In this document: positions 18,119 to 29,946 of the stretch, piece by piece
Position numbering within the stretch: the stretch's first letter is position 1
Layout of the letters: the number at the start of each line of letters is the position of its first letter
Assembly: GCA_002256995.1 (NCBI GenBank)
Contig: NCGX01000002.1
Coordinates: 124,001-188,000 of the forward strand
DNA length: 64,000 bases
Source of the DNA: Hydrogenophilales bacterium 16-64-40
GTDB lineage: Bacteria; Pseudomonadota; Gammaproteobacteria; Burkholderiales; Thiobacillaceae
Reading direction: 5' to 3'
Made by a program: the position numbers and the translations under genes
The notes under the pieces: model-generated
Database searches by the model: none
Told to the model about the DNA's origin: nothing
Seen by the model: the letters and a program-made list of their open reading frames with translations, nothing else

Positions 18119-19629
18119 GACAGAAGCCCTTCCAACTCAGTCATATCCGCCTCGATCTCAGACTCCAGCTTTTTCATGCGTGCAAGAATCACTGAGGGCG
18201 GGTCAAATTTCACGTCCTCCTGTACCGACTCCTTGTAGCGGCTGGGCGACAGGTCGTATTTATTGGCACGGATATCGGCTACTGAAACGGCAAACGCCTT
18301 AGCAGTGCGGTTGCTGAAGTCGCCCTTCCTGGCACGCCATTTCTGAAACTGAGCCAGCGCATCGGGCAAGTCGTTTCCCGTTACTGGTTGACGTCTATCG
18401 TCGAGCGAAAGACCGTCGGCTTTGACGCCGTATAACAGCACTTCATCCGTCCGTCCGCCCTTGGTAAAGACCAGGATCGCGGTCGAGACACCGGCATACG
18501 GCTTGAAGACCCCAGACGGCAGCGAAATCACTGCTTCGAGCTGGTTCTCGTCGATCAGGTGCTGGCGCAGCGCGACGTGTGCCTTGCTCGAGCCGAACAG
18601 CACGCCATCCGGAATGATGGTGGCGGAGCGGCCGCCGTTCTTTAGCATGCGCAGGATAAGCGCGACGAAGAGCAGCTCGGTCTTCTTGGTCTTCACCTTC
18701 CTCAACAGCGATGGATGCACGCTTTCTTCGTCCAGGGTTCCCTTGAACGGCGGATTGGCAAGGATGACGTCGAAGCCATCCTCGGCCTGCTTGCCAAATC
18801 TTTCCGGGAAATTCTTGGAGAGGGTGTCCTGGTAGTGGATATCTGGATTCTCGACGCCGTGCAGCATCAAGTTCATGGCCGCAATACGCAGCATGGTCAC
18901 GTCGAAATCGAAGCCGTGGAACAGGCCGTTCTGGATATGCTCGCGATAGGGCTCCAGCAAGTCACCCGGGTAACCCTTGCTACCATCCTCGAAGGTCTCG
19001 ACCAACTCAGGGGAAGAGTACTTCTGACGGAGGTATTCCATGGTGCCAACGAGGAAGCCTGCTGTGCCGCAAGCAGGGTCGCCCACTACTTCGTTGGGTT
19101 TGGGGTCGAGCAGTTCGACCATCAGCCGGATGATGTGGCGGGGGGTACGGAACTGGCCGTTGATACCAGCCGTGCTGAGCTTGCTCAACATGTACTCATA
19201 GAGATCCCCCTTCATGTCGCTGTTTCCCAATGGCAGCAAGCCTATTTTGATGACCGCTGAATTAAGCAGGCTGGCCTTGGGAATCAGGCAGGTGGCATCC
19301 TTCATGTACTCGCCAAAGGTGGTGTCCTTGCCGCCCAGATCGCGCAAGTGAGGAAAAACCAGGTCACGAACATGACGCAGCATTTCTTCGCCGCCGTACT
19401 CGCTCCAGTTCTTCCAGCGCAGACTCTGTTGGTCGGGGGAAAAGTATTTATGCGGCGCCTTTCCGGTGCGTCCAGCCAGCTTCTCGAAGCGGGTTTCTTC
19501 GATGTCCAGCAGGCGGGCAAACATCAGGAAGGAAATCTGCTCGATGACGGTAAGCGGATTGGTGATGCCGCCCGTATGGAACTCGAGCCACAAGCTGTCG
19601 ATGTCGTTTTTAAGTTGGTTGGTAATCAC
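18115..19629 (-). CDS. hsdM: Type I restriction-modification DNA methyltransferase
   Basis: A 504-residue N6-adenine methyltransferase. The N-terminal helical HsdM domain (1-140) is followed by the SAM-binding motif [10 protein letters not shown] (about 184) and catalytic NPPF (about 292); the C-terminal part carries the coiled-coil that meets HsdS. It modifies the host's own recognition sites and forms the M2S core of the restriction complex. It lies 11 bases after the glycosylase gene and overlaps hsdS. Nothing suggests it is broken. Confidence 0.95.
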   Translation of the reverse strand: MITNQLKNDIDSLWLEFHTGGITNPLTVIEQISFLMFARLLDIEETRFEKLAGRTGKAPHKYFSPDQQSLRWKNWSEYGGEEMLRHVRDLVFPHLRDLGGKDTTFGEYMKDATCLIPKASLLNSAVIKIGLLPLGNSDMKGDLYEYMLSKLSTAGINGQFRTPRHIIRLMVELLDPKPNEVVGDPACGTAGFLVGTMEYLRQKYSSPELVETFEDGSKGYPGDLLEPYREHIQNGLFHGFDFDVTMLRIAAMNLMLHGVENPDIHYQDTLSKNFPERFGKQAEDGFDVILANPPFKGTLDEESVHPSLLRKVKTKKTELLFVALILRMLKNGGRSATIIPDGVLFGSSKAHVALRQHLIDENQLEAVISLPSGVFKPYAGVSTAILVFTKGGRTDEVLLYGVKADGLSLDDRRQPVTGNDLPDALAQFQKWRARKGDFSNRTAKAFAVSVADIRANKYDLSPSRYKESVQEDVKFDPPSVILARMKKLESEIEADMTELEGLLS

Positions 19630-19640
19630 GAAGCGTGTCC

Positions 19641-20318
19641 TTAGGTGATAGTGATGCCGCGTTCGATCAACTCGGAGCGCAGCAGTGCTTTGGCCTGCTG
19701 AAACAGGCGGCGGTTGTCAGGTTCATTAAGCCAGCGCGAAGCACCGGAAGTATGGGGAAAGAAAACGACGGTGCGACCGTTCCAGTCTTCCTTCTGGCCG
19801 ACGAAGCGCTCCAGTCGTGCCTCGCTCGCCTTGCGCCCGGTCAGCTTGAGATAGGCTTTGAGCGGCAGGCCACCGAGCGTGACCAGAACCTGCGGGGCAG
19901 CCAAGCGAATCTGTCCCTCGAAAAACGGCTGGCAGTTGCGGATCATTTCGGCAGACGGCAATACGTCCTCGCGGACTTTACCTGATCGGAGCATCGGCTT
20001 GCTGCCCGGAAAGCACTTGATCACAGCTGACGAGTAAACCAGTTCATCGAAACGTGAACGGGGCACGCCGAGTTCGGCGAAGATCCCCCGAATACCTTGC
20101 CCGGCATCGCCTTGAAATGGCTTCCCCGTCTCATACTCCGTCAGCCCAGGCGCCTGGCCAACTAGCATGACAGGCATGGGACGAACCCCGGAAACGATCG
20201 GGCGCGGCTCCACAGGGGTGGAGCTGCTGCGAGGGTCAACCGGATATTGCGCGAACAAGCCCGCGCATTTGCGGCAGTCGCGCATCCCGGCATCGAAGGT
20301 TTGGTACTGATCAAGCAA
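19641..20318 (-). CDS. Uracil-DNA glycosylase-superfamily protein, family 4-like with an iron-sulphur cluster
   Basis: The 225-residue protein has motif 1 [18 protein letters not shown] (about residues 52-69), close to family-4 GEAPG..E...G.PF.G, and a C-terminal [10 protein letters not shown] in the place of the HPS motif. Cysteines at DCRKC, VIKCFPG and RNCQPF have the spacing of the four [4Fe-4S] ligands. It would remove uracil or another damaged base from DNA. It is encoded inside a type I restriction operon, between rmuC and hsdM, with 11 and 20 bases to its neighbours. The start is the ATG at 20318. Whether it repairs host DNA or acts on modified phage DNA is open. Confidence 0.82.
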   Translation of the reverse strand: MLDQYQTFDAGMRDCRKCAGLFAQYPVDPRSSSTPVEPRPIVSGVRPMPVMLVGQAPGLTEYETGKPFQGDAGQGIRGIFAELGVPRSRFDELVYSSAVIKCFPGSKPMLRSGKVREDVLPSAEMIRNCQPFFEGQIRLAAPQVLVTLGGLPLKAYLKLTGRKASEARLERFVGQKEDWNGRTVVFFPHTSGASRWLNEPDNRRLFQQAKALLRSELIERGITIT

Positions 20319-20338
20319 GATTATTTTTCTCGTATGGG

Positions 20339-22192
20339 TTACGTCAATGCGGGAAGCACTTCGTCATCCGCCGCAACTTCGGTCAGCGCAGTCGGTAACG
20401 TCTTAGTGGGCTTAACGCCCAGTTGCTTGAGCATTTCGGCCTGACGGATCACGTTCCCGCGTCCTCCGGTCAACTTGCTGTGGGCGGAATCGTATTTTTC
20501 CTGGGCCTGCTTGAGCCGGGTGCCGACCGATTCCAGGTCTTCAACGAAACCCACTAGTTTGTCGTAAAGTTCAGCGCCGCGTTTGGCGATGTCCTGCGCA
20601 TTGCGGTTCTGCGCCTCCTGACGCCACAGGTGGGCCACGGTCCGCACGACAAAGAGCAACGTGGAAGGACTGACCAGCAGCACATTTTTCTGCCAAGCGT
20701 CCATAAACATCTCGCGATCATGGGTAACGGCGAGCATGAAAGCTGGTTCGATCGGCACGAACATAAGCACGAAATCGAGCGATTTAAGGCCGTAAAGCGC
20801 TTGGTAGTTCTTGTCCGATAGCCCCTTGATGTGTACACGAACTGAATCAAGGTGACGCTTGGTCGCCCCTTGGCGATCTCCATCTTCTTCCGCCGAAGCA
20901 AAATCCTCGTAGGCGATCAAAGATACCTTGGCATCCACTACAAGGTGCCGCTCTTCAGGCAAGTGGATGACCACGTCAGGCTGGGCGCGGGAGCCATCCT
21001 CGCGGGTATGGCTTTCCTGAACGTCATATTCCTCACCCTTGCGCAGGCCAGAGGCCTCCAGAACGCGCTCCAGCACCAGTTCACCCCAGTTGCCCTGGGT
21101 CTTACTGGAGCCCTTGAGAGCGCGGGTCAGGTTCTTCGCATCCTGGCTCAGGGACTGGTTGAGATCCATAAGCTGGCGTACTTGCTCAGCCAGTGCGGTG
21201 CGATCCTTGCCCTCCTGCACATAGACCTCTTCAACCTTGCCCTGGAATTCCTGCAACTTGGTCTTGAGTGGCTCCAGCAACTGGCCAATATTGGTTTGGT
21301 TCTGTTCAGTGAAGCGCTTGGCCTTCTCTTCAAGAATGTCGTTGGCGAGGCTCTTAAACTGGTTGGATAAGGCCTCCTTGGCTTCCAGCAACAAGGTGAG
21401 TTTTTCCTCAGACTGACTGCGCTCAGCATCGAAACGTGCGTTAAGTTCTGCCAATTCAGTGGTCAGTTTATTAACCTGTGTTTCTGCAGCCTCACGTTGA
21501 GCCTTCTCAACCTGAAATTCGCTGCGCACGGTGGTGAGTGCCTCGCGCTCGCCCTTAAGCTCCGCGTTGACGCGACCCGAGGCTTCGCGAAGATCGGCAG
21601 CCTGCTGCTGGGTCTGTGCCAATAGCTGTTCTGTCTCTGCGAGCTTTTTCTCGAGTACCGAAATGCGGGGCACTTCCGCTTCAAGCGCTGAGCGGCGCTC
21701 ATTGGATTGTTGCAGCTGACCCGATATCGAAGCCAGGGTTTGTTGGGCGCTTGCCAATTCCTGCTCAACCTCAGTAAGACGGGAGGCTGTCGATTGCAGA
21801 GATTGAGATTTTTCAGCCTCGCTCTTCGCCAAGCGGAGAATCTCCTGCTGACTGGTCTGCTGCTGGTCCGAAAGGCTGGCGACCTGCACCTCCAATACCG
21901 GCACCCGAGCGGCACGCTCCGTGAGCTGGGCGCGCTCATCACGAGCGCTGTCCAACGCCTCCCGCCACTCTGCGGCCTGCGCTTTTAAGGCTTCGTGCGC
22001 GCTGTTGAGCTGCACGCGCTCGACCTCGAGGGCACGCACCCTCTCGTTGACTGTCGCGAGCTCAACTGCTGCTTCCGCCCGGCCTCGCGCGGCAGCGGAC
22101 TCAATTTTTCCTCGGATCAGCAGCCAAGTAACCGCCACACCGAAGGCAAGGCCGATCGCAGCACCGACTAGGGTAATGAATTGATTGTCCAT
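20339..22192 (-). CDS. rmuC: RmuC-family DNA recombination protein
   Basis: A 617-residue protein: one N-terminal membrane helix (residues 2-24, FITLVGAAIGLAFGVAVTWLL), a long coiled coil to about 290, and a PD-(D/E)XK-type nuclease fold with TQGNWGELVLERVLEASG, QPDVVIHLPEE and VVDAKVSL. RmuC restrains rearrangements at inverted repeats in E. coli. I choose the ATG at 22192 because it opens the membrane helix; the upstream extension overlaps hsdR. It is 19 bases after hsdR. RmuC genes are sometimes found in type I loci, which suggests processing of cut DNA. Confidence 0.9.
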   Translation of the reverse strand: MDNQFITLVGAAIGLAFGVAVTWLLIRGKIESAAARGRAEAAVELATVNERVRALEVERVQLNSAHEALKAQAAEWREALDSARDERAQLTERAARVPVLEVQVASLSDQQQTSQQEILRLAKSEAEKSQSLQSTASRLTEVEQELASAQQTLASISGQLQQSNERRSALEAEVPRISVLEKKLAETEQLLAQTQQQAADLREASGRVNAELKGEREALTTVRSEFQVEKAQREAAETQVNKLTTELAELNARFDAERSQSEEKLTLLLEAKEALSNQFKSLANDILEEKAKRFTEQNQTNIGQLLEPLKTKLQEFQGKVEEVYVQEGKDRTALAEQVRQLMDLNQSLSQDAKNLTRALKGSSKTQGNWGELVLERVLEASGLRKGEEYDVQESHTREDGSRAQPDVVIHLPEERHLVVDAKVSLIAYEDFASAEEDGDRQGATKRHLDSVRVHIKGLSDKNYQALYGLKSLDFVLMFVPIEPAFMLAVTHDREMFMDAWQKNVLLVSPSTLLFVVRTVAHLWRQEAQNRNAQDIAKRGAELYDKLVGFVEDLESVGTRLKQAQEKYDSAHSKLTGGRGNVIRQAEMLKQLGVKPTKTLPTALTEVAADDEVLPALT

Positions 22193-22211
22193 GATTTTCT
22201 TCCTGTTTTTG

Positions 22212-25200
22212 TTATGGGTTGGCCGGTTGTTCGCTGCCTGGACGGAAGCGGTCAATAACCGTGATCAGTTCTTCCACTGCTGCGTCATCGAATACCCCGT
22301 CGGGTCCATCCGGACTCACTTGGGTGAAAGGCGCTTCATAAAGCTTGTCGAGGGTTACAGCGCCAAATTTCGCAATATGGTTTTGCAACAAGGCCATAAA
22401 TCTCTGCTGTTTTGCCGAAAGTTGCGGATGCCGAGTGAAAAACTCACCAAAACGTTCAGCCACGATCTCAGGCTCCATGCCGACGATCGTTCGGATCGCT
22501 GCCGCCAGATCACCGGCGGTATCCGGATAAAACTCGGTCAGCCAGGCCAGATTGACGTCCGGATGTTGGGTGAGCACCAAGCTGACGAGCGCCGTGAGAT
22601 CGGATTCAGCTACAGGCTCCCGGCGCCGAATCTTGCGCAATATCGGATTGGTTTCGAAGAGGCCCGTAAGTACTTGCTCGACGCGTTGGCGATAGGTCAC
22701 CAATTCCGTCCCTTCAAGTTTTGGAATGTAGCGTCCGAACTCGAATTTGCTGGCATCTTCCCTAACGTCGAGAACACGGGGCTTGCCGCCGACCGTCGGT
22801 CCCACCACACGATGGCGCATAATTCCGCGCAACTCTTCACGCACCGTTTCAAGCGCAGCGACATCGGTTTGCTCAGAAATCAGCTTCCAGAATTCACCAC
22901 TGCGAACCTTCTCAATGGTGGCCAGCTTGTCGCGAACAGCGTTGACGTTAATAGGCAACTGAGCCACGAGGGCGATGAGATCGTCCCGCAGATCGTTGAA
23001 CACAGCGGATTTCTTGAGCAACTCGCCCTCCATCCTGGCAACCAGCAGGTCGAGTTGGTAGGCATGTTCCCAACCGCGCGTGTCGCGCCATTGCATGAGC
23101 GGTGCAATGTCCTTGAGCAGTGAAGCACGCGTCGCAGCACTCAGAGCAGGCAGCACGTCAGGGCGCTGGACATCACGCACCTCGCGCCACTTCTCACGAA
23201 CGGCGATTGTGGTTTCAGGCAGCGCGGCAATGTCAGCCTGCATGAGATTGATGGCGAGATCGAAGGCATCCGGTTTCGCCTTTGTAAGCGCAGCATCGGC
23301 CAGTAGAAGGCGGGTCTCGAAAAGCTTCTGCAGGAGCGATTTGCTGGCCGTTGGATTGGCCTCGCGGTAGCTCTCTTCGAAATAGGCAAAGTTACCCCAG
23401 TGGTCGAAGATGTAAAACTTGCTCTTGTCCTGGCCTAGACCATTCAGGTCAGAGCACAATCGCGTTCCACGCCCGACCATCTGCCAGAATTTCACATAGG
23501 ATTTGACTGGCTTGGCGAACACCAGATTGACGACCTCGGGCACATCGATTCCAGTATCCAGCATGTCTACCGAGATCGCGATGGTGAGCGCGCTCTTCGG
23601 CTCTTTAAAGTCATCGATGAGCTGTTCGGCCCGGGGATCATAGTTGTCAATCACGCGGCAGAACTGGCCGCCGTACTGGGGGTACATCTCGTCGTACAGT
23701 TCGGCCAGCAAGACTGCGTGATTATGATTACGGGCAAAGATGATTGTTTTGCCTGGATGTGAGCCGCTCGCGTCTCGCAGACCGTTCTCCATCAAATTTC
23801 GCAAAATGGCGCGGTTGGTATCCTTGTTAAATACGGTGCGATCCACGTCGGTATCGTCGTAGTCGATGGTTTCCGCGTCCTGCTCGTCTTCTTCGAGTTG
23901 CTCCCGTTGCTCCTTGGAGAGCTGGCTGTACTTGATGCCACGACGCAGGAACTCTGTGGTGTGCGTATAGACTTCGAAGGGCACGAGGTAGGGCGGAACG
24001 TGATTGATCGCTTCCTGGTAGCCGAAATACGACGTCGGGTCGCCGTCTTCACAGCCAAAGAGCTTGAAAGTATTGCGAGCAATGAACTTGACCGGCGTAG
24101 CCGTCAGCCCGACCTGCAAGGCGTCGAAATAGACAAACAGATCGCGGTAACGGTTGTAGATGCTGCGATGCGATTCGTCGGCAATGATGAGGTCGAAATA
24201 GCCGACATCGAACATTTCATAACACTGCATCATCGCCGGGTAGGTGGCGAGATAGATGCGATTGGTCACATCGCCAGCCGTGTTGGTATTGATGTGGATG
24301 CGTGGCTCGCCGGGCAGATACTCCTTGAATACGTCATCTGCTTGCTTACGCAGTTCGCGCCGGTCACAAAGAAAAAGGATGCGCTTGGCCCAGCGCGCGC
24401 GCGAAAGCACATCGCAGAGCGATACAGCTACTCGAGTCTTGCCCGTACCTGTTGCCAATACGATCAGTGTTTTACGGTAACCCAGGCTGAAACGCTCGCC
24501 AATTCGCTTGATCGTCTCGATTTGATACATGCGCCCTGCAATCTCAGGCTTCGGCGCGATTGTGTTGAGTGCCAGCTTTTCGCGGCGCTGGAATATCAAG
24601 TAGTTCAGGCTTTCCTTTGAGTAGAAGCCAAACAGCTTGCGTGGTGTCTGCTTCTGGGTATCGTCCCAGATATGGATGTCAAAGCCATTGGTGTAAAAGA
24701 TGACGGGACGCTGGCCGTGCTTTTGCTCGAGGCCATCGGCGTACAGCTTGGCCTGCGTACGCCCCGCCTCGGCGTCCTTGGCCGTACGTTTGGCCTCTAC
24801 GACGGCAAGTGGCTTGCCATCATCTCCCCATAGCACATAGTCAGCGTAGCCGATGCCTGTCTTGTTGTGGGCCTGGGTAATCTCAATTTCCTGCCCAACC
24901 TGATCGGTCGATTTTCCGTCTGGGGCAACCTTCCAATTCGCCGAGATGAGCATCGCGTCGATCAGTCGTTTGCGGGTTGTGGCCTCGTCAAAGGACAGCT
25001 GCGCTACCGCTGCAGAACCCGCAGACACGAGGTGCTGAAGCTCTTCATCCGTCCGCTTAAATTCGGTTTTCTGCTTTTTGGCTTCTTCGAGCTGCTGCAG
25101 AAGCGCCTGCATTAGCTCCTCCTGCTCGGCGACTTGGGCCAACAGACGTTGCCTGTCACGCTCGAGCTTCTTTGAATCTTCTGGCGGCTCAGGCGCCACA

Positions 25201-25661
25201 TACGTCGCCACGGCCGTTGCTTGACCGGCATCGAACGTGACATAGATCCACCTGGCGATATCAAACGCCTCCCGCACCATCGCGAGGGCGGTTGGTGTGG
25301 TGCCCTGGTTAGCGTGAACCGCTTTGTTGCCGTGCATGCGCAATGCATGCAGCTTGGTCTGAACGACTGGCGGGACACGGGAGCGGAAAGCATCCTCGTT
25401 CAGCAGATCATTCAGATTGGGCTGATAGGGCTTGGGAAGCCTGAACGTGTCATAGACCATATCGACAACCCGCTCTGAAAAAAGCCTGAGCTTTGCGAGG
25501 GCGCTCGCAGGGTCATTGAACGCGTAGTGTTCGGAGAAACCACCCAAGGCAGCGAGATCAGGGCGGCTGTCACGCAGGAATTCGAAATTCCTAGATTGCA
25601 CGACGCCCCCCTCGGCCGAGGTGGCCAAATTTTCCAGCGAGGATGCGGGGGACAGATGCAT
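22212..25661 (-). CDS. hsdR: Type I restriction enzyme, nuclease/translocase subunit
   Basis: An 1149-residue HsdR of the EcoEI-like type. Residues 20-150 form a DUF4145 helical domain, followed by a coiled coil (about 165-210). The nuclease core reads YADYVLWGDDGKPLAVVEAK (about 271-290), the SF2 motor has Walker A LATGTGKT (about 401-408) and DESHRSIYNRY, and a helical EcoEI-type C-terminus follows. It translocates DNA and cuts far from unmodified sites. It is the first gene of the operon and starts 54 bases from the activator gene. A canonical sigma-54 promoter lies in that gap, with a purine-rich AGAAGAAA before the ATG. Confidence 0.95.
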   Translation of the reverse strand: MHLSPASSLENLATSAEGGVVQSRNFEFLRDSRPDLAALGGFSEHYAFNDPASALAKLRLFSERVVDMVYDTFRLPKPYQPNLNDLLNEDAFRSRVPPVVQTKLHALRMHGNKAVHANQGTTPTALAMVREAFDIARWIYVTFDAGQATAVATYVAPEPPEDSKKLERDRQRLLAQVAEQEELMQALLQQLEEAKKQKTEFKRTDEELQHLVSAGSAAVAQLSFDEATTRKRLIDAMLISANWKVAPDGKSTDQVGQEIEITQAHNKTGIGYADYVLWGDDGKPLAVVEAKRTAKDAEAGRTQAKLYADGLEQKHGQRPVIFYTNGFDIHIWDDTQKQTPRKLFGFYSKESLNYLIFQRREKLALNTIAPKPEIAGRMYQIETIKRIGERFSLGYRKTLIVLATGTGKTRVAVSLCDVLSRARWAKRILFLCDRRELRKQADDVFKEYLPGEPRIHINTNTAGDVTNRIYLATYPAMMQCYEMFDVGYFDLIIADESHRSIYNRYRDLFVYFDALQVGLTATPVKFIARNTFKLFGCEDGDPTSYFGYQEAINHVPPYLVPFEVYTHTTEFLRRGIKYSQLSKEQREQLEEDEQDAETIDYDDTDVDRTVFNKDTNRAILRNLMENGLRDASGSHPGKTIIFARNHNHAVLLAELYDEMYPQYGGQFCRVIDNYDPRAEQLIDDFKEPKSALTIAISVDMLDTGIDVPEVVNLVFAKPVKSYVKFWQMVGRGTRLCSDLNGLGQDKSKFYIFDHWGNFAYFEESYREANPTASKSLLQKLFETRLLLADAALTKAKPDAFDLAINLMQADIAALPETTIAVREKWREVRDVQRPDVLPALSAATRASLLKDIAPLMQWRDTRGWEHAYQLDLLVARMEGELLKKSAVFNDLRDDLIALVAQLPINVNAVRDKLATIEKVRSGEFWKLISEQTDVAALETVREELRGIMRHRVVGPTVGGKPRVLDVREDASKFEFGRYIPKLEGTELVTYRQRVEQVLTGLFETNPILRKIRRREPVAESDLTALVSLVLTQHPDVNLAWLTEFYPDTAGDLAAAIRTIVGMEPEIVAERFGEFFTRHPQLSAKQQRFMALLQNHIAKFGAVTLDKLYEAPFTQVSPDGPDGVFDDAAVEELITVIDRFRPGSEQPANP

Positions 25662-25699
25662 AACGTTTCTTCTGCGAATTAATCGAATGCAACACTGTA

Positions 25700-25715
25700 A
25701 GCAATCGCTGTGCCA
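25700..25715 (-). promoter_or_regulatory. Sigma-54 (-24/-12) promoter of the hsdR operon
   Basis: Read leftward the bases are TGGCACAGCGATTGCT: GG and GC are separated by exactly 10 bases and every invariant position of the consensus TGGCAC-N5-TTGCW is present. It ends immediately beside the stop codon of the CARF-sigma-54 activator gene and about 39 bases before the hsdR ATG, with transcription expected to begin near 25689. The match is by eye but complete. Confidence 0.88.
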
Positions 25716-27215
25716 TTACATCCCCACCCCATATTTTTCGAGCCAGTTGGTCAGCGTCTGATAGCTGCCCAGCCCCAGTAACCGCGCCGCTTCCGTCTTG
25801 TTCCCGTGGGCTTGTGACATGGCACGTTCCAGGTAGTGACGGGCGACATCTCCCATTAAATCAGGCAGCAGGAAGCCATCTCCCAACTGCCTACCCAACA
25901 CAGCGTCAGACTTAGGCGGAATACTCACGGCTAGCGCCTCTGTCACATCCTGAGCCGATATCTCACCGCCAGGTGCCCAAATCGACGCCCGTAGAAGGGT
26001 GTTGTTCAGTTCACGTATGTTGCCCGGCCACGAGTGACCAACTAGAAGCTTTCTTGCGGTAACAGAAAGTTTTTTATTCTGATAGCCGGGCTGATTTGCC
26101 GCCTCCAGATTAATTTTGTCCATCAAGGCGTCGATCAGTAGGGAGATGTCCCCCTCGCGCTCCCGCAGCGATGGAAGAAGCAGCACGCCAACTGCAAGCC
26201 GATGAAACAAGTCCTCACGGAAACGCCCTTGCTGTACTTCAACAGACAGCACTCGATTGGTCGCCGCGACGATGCGCACATTGATTTTTCTTGCCCGAGT
26301 CGCGCCTACCCTCGTTACTTCTTGTTCCTGCAAGACGCGGAGCAATCTTACTTGCGATTGCAGAGGAAGCTCGCCGATCTCATCAAGGAATAATGTTCCG
26401 CCGTCCGCCGACTCGAAATAGCCAGCGCGCGCCCCGGTAGCCCCGGTGAAGGCGCCCTTTTCGTGGCCGAACAACTCGGCATCGACCAGTTCACTGGGGA
26501 TGGCACCGCAGTTCACCGTAATAAACGGACCAACAAGGCGCTGGCTAGCCCCATGGATGGCGCGGGCGAAAAGTTCTTTGCCTGTCCCGGATTCGCCCTG
26601 GATGAGAACCGGTACATCTCGCAGGGCCAAGCGATGCGCCATTGCGACAACACGCTTCATCGCAGTGCAACGGTGAATGATGCTCGAGAACTCGGGAGAT
26701 TCTGGTGGCAAGCCTTGAGCCAGCCTTGCGAGTGCGTCATCCACGGATTTTGTGGCTGCCGGCATGAACTCTGCTGCCAGATCAAACGGCACGGCCACGG
26801 TCTTGACGCCCTGCTCACGGGATGACTCGATCAATTCCGCACCGTATTTTGCCTTGGCCAGCAAAATCCAGACTGCGGCCATCGCAGGCGTGCCCGGGCT
26901 CAGGTGGAATACTAAAGACTCTCCGGAGGCAGCCTCCTTAATGCTTCCAACCAGCTTGTCTGCCTCCCTGTAGATATCTTCAAAACTGGTCGGGCTGCTC
27001 AACTTAACTGTATGAGTCGAAACCTCACCGCTGAAACCGTCCGCAAGCCAATCCGCGAATTGCTGTGTCTTAGCCTTGCCGTGATCCGAGAGGATTTCGA
27101 TGCGCCCAAAATCGCGCGCCTGAAGTGCATTGAGGATAGGCCCAGCCTCAGCCGTGGGATCACCTTCTGCAGCGCGAAGGTCTGTGTTTCCTAACCAAGC
27201 GAACAAGATCGGCAT
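25716..27215 (-). CDS. Sigma-54-dependent activator with an N-terminal CARF-like sensor domain
   Basis: A 499-residue three-part activator. Residues 1-165 look like a CARF domain: strand ILFAWLGNTD at the start and HLSPGTPAMAAVWILLA (104-120), the ligand-pocket motif of Csm6/Csx1-type CARF domains. The AAA+ domain has Walker A GESGTGKE (207-214), the sigma-54 contact loop GAFTGA (254-259) and Walker B LFLDEI (275-280). A Fis-type HTH closes the protein (455-495, ARLLGLGSYQTLTNWLEKYG). The plan is that of RtcR, but the neighbours are hsdR rather than rtcBA. Its natural ligand is unknown; cyclic or cyclic-phosphate-ended nucleotides are the known CARF ligands. No strong ribosome site precedes the ATG at 27215. 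Confidence 0.85.
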   Translation of the reverse strand: MPILFAWLGNTDLRAAEGDPTAEAGPILNALQARDFGRIEILSDHGKAKTQQFADWLADGFSGEVSTHTVKLSSPTSFEDIYREADKLVGSIKEAASGESLVFHLSPGTPAMAAVWILLAKAKYGAELIESSREQGVKTVAVPFDLAAEFMPAATKSVDDALARLAQGLPPESPEFSSIIHRCTAMKRVVAMAHRLALRDVPVLIQGESGTGKELFARAIHGASQRLVGPFITVNCGAIPSELVDAELFGHEKGAFTGATGARAGYFESADGGTLFLDEIGELPLQSQVRLLRVLQEQEVTRVGATRARKINVRIVAATNRVLSVEVQQGRFREDLFHRLAVGVLLLPSLREREGDISLLIDALMDKINLEAANQPGYQNKKLSVTARKLLVGHSWPGNIRELNNTLLRASIWAPGGEISAQDVTEALAVSIPPKSDAVLGRQLGDGFLLPDLMGDVARHYLERAMSQAHGNKTEAARLLGLGSYQTLTNWLEKYGVGM

Positions 27216-27334
27216 ATTGGATAAGAAATCGTATTTTTAGATAAAAAATATTGTACGCAAATACCCCGCCATCGTTCGGGTTTCTATAAGCGAATTTTCA
27301 CCCCGTCCTTTCCGAGGACAAGTTGCATCATCCA

Positions 27335-27366
27335 GAAAAGAAAAGGCCAACCTACCTGGTTGGCCT
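27335..27366 (-). terminator. Rho-independent terminator after gyrB
   Basis: AGGCCAACC (27344-27352) and GGTTGGCCT (27358-27366) form a perfect 9-bp stem with a 5-base loop. On the minus strand it is followed by TTTTCTTTTCT, as expected for a terminator of leftward gyrB transcription. It marks the border between core chromosome and the accessory island. Confidence 0.85.
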
Positions 27367-27432
27367 CCCTTTCAATTCTCACGAAATCTAAAGTTTTGGG
27401 AAAAATCTAGATTTCAATGGGATCCTACAAGC

Positions 27433-29946
<2,514 letters not shown>

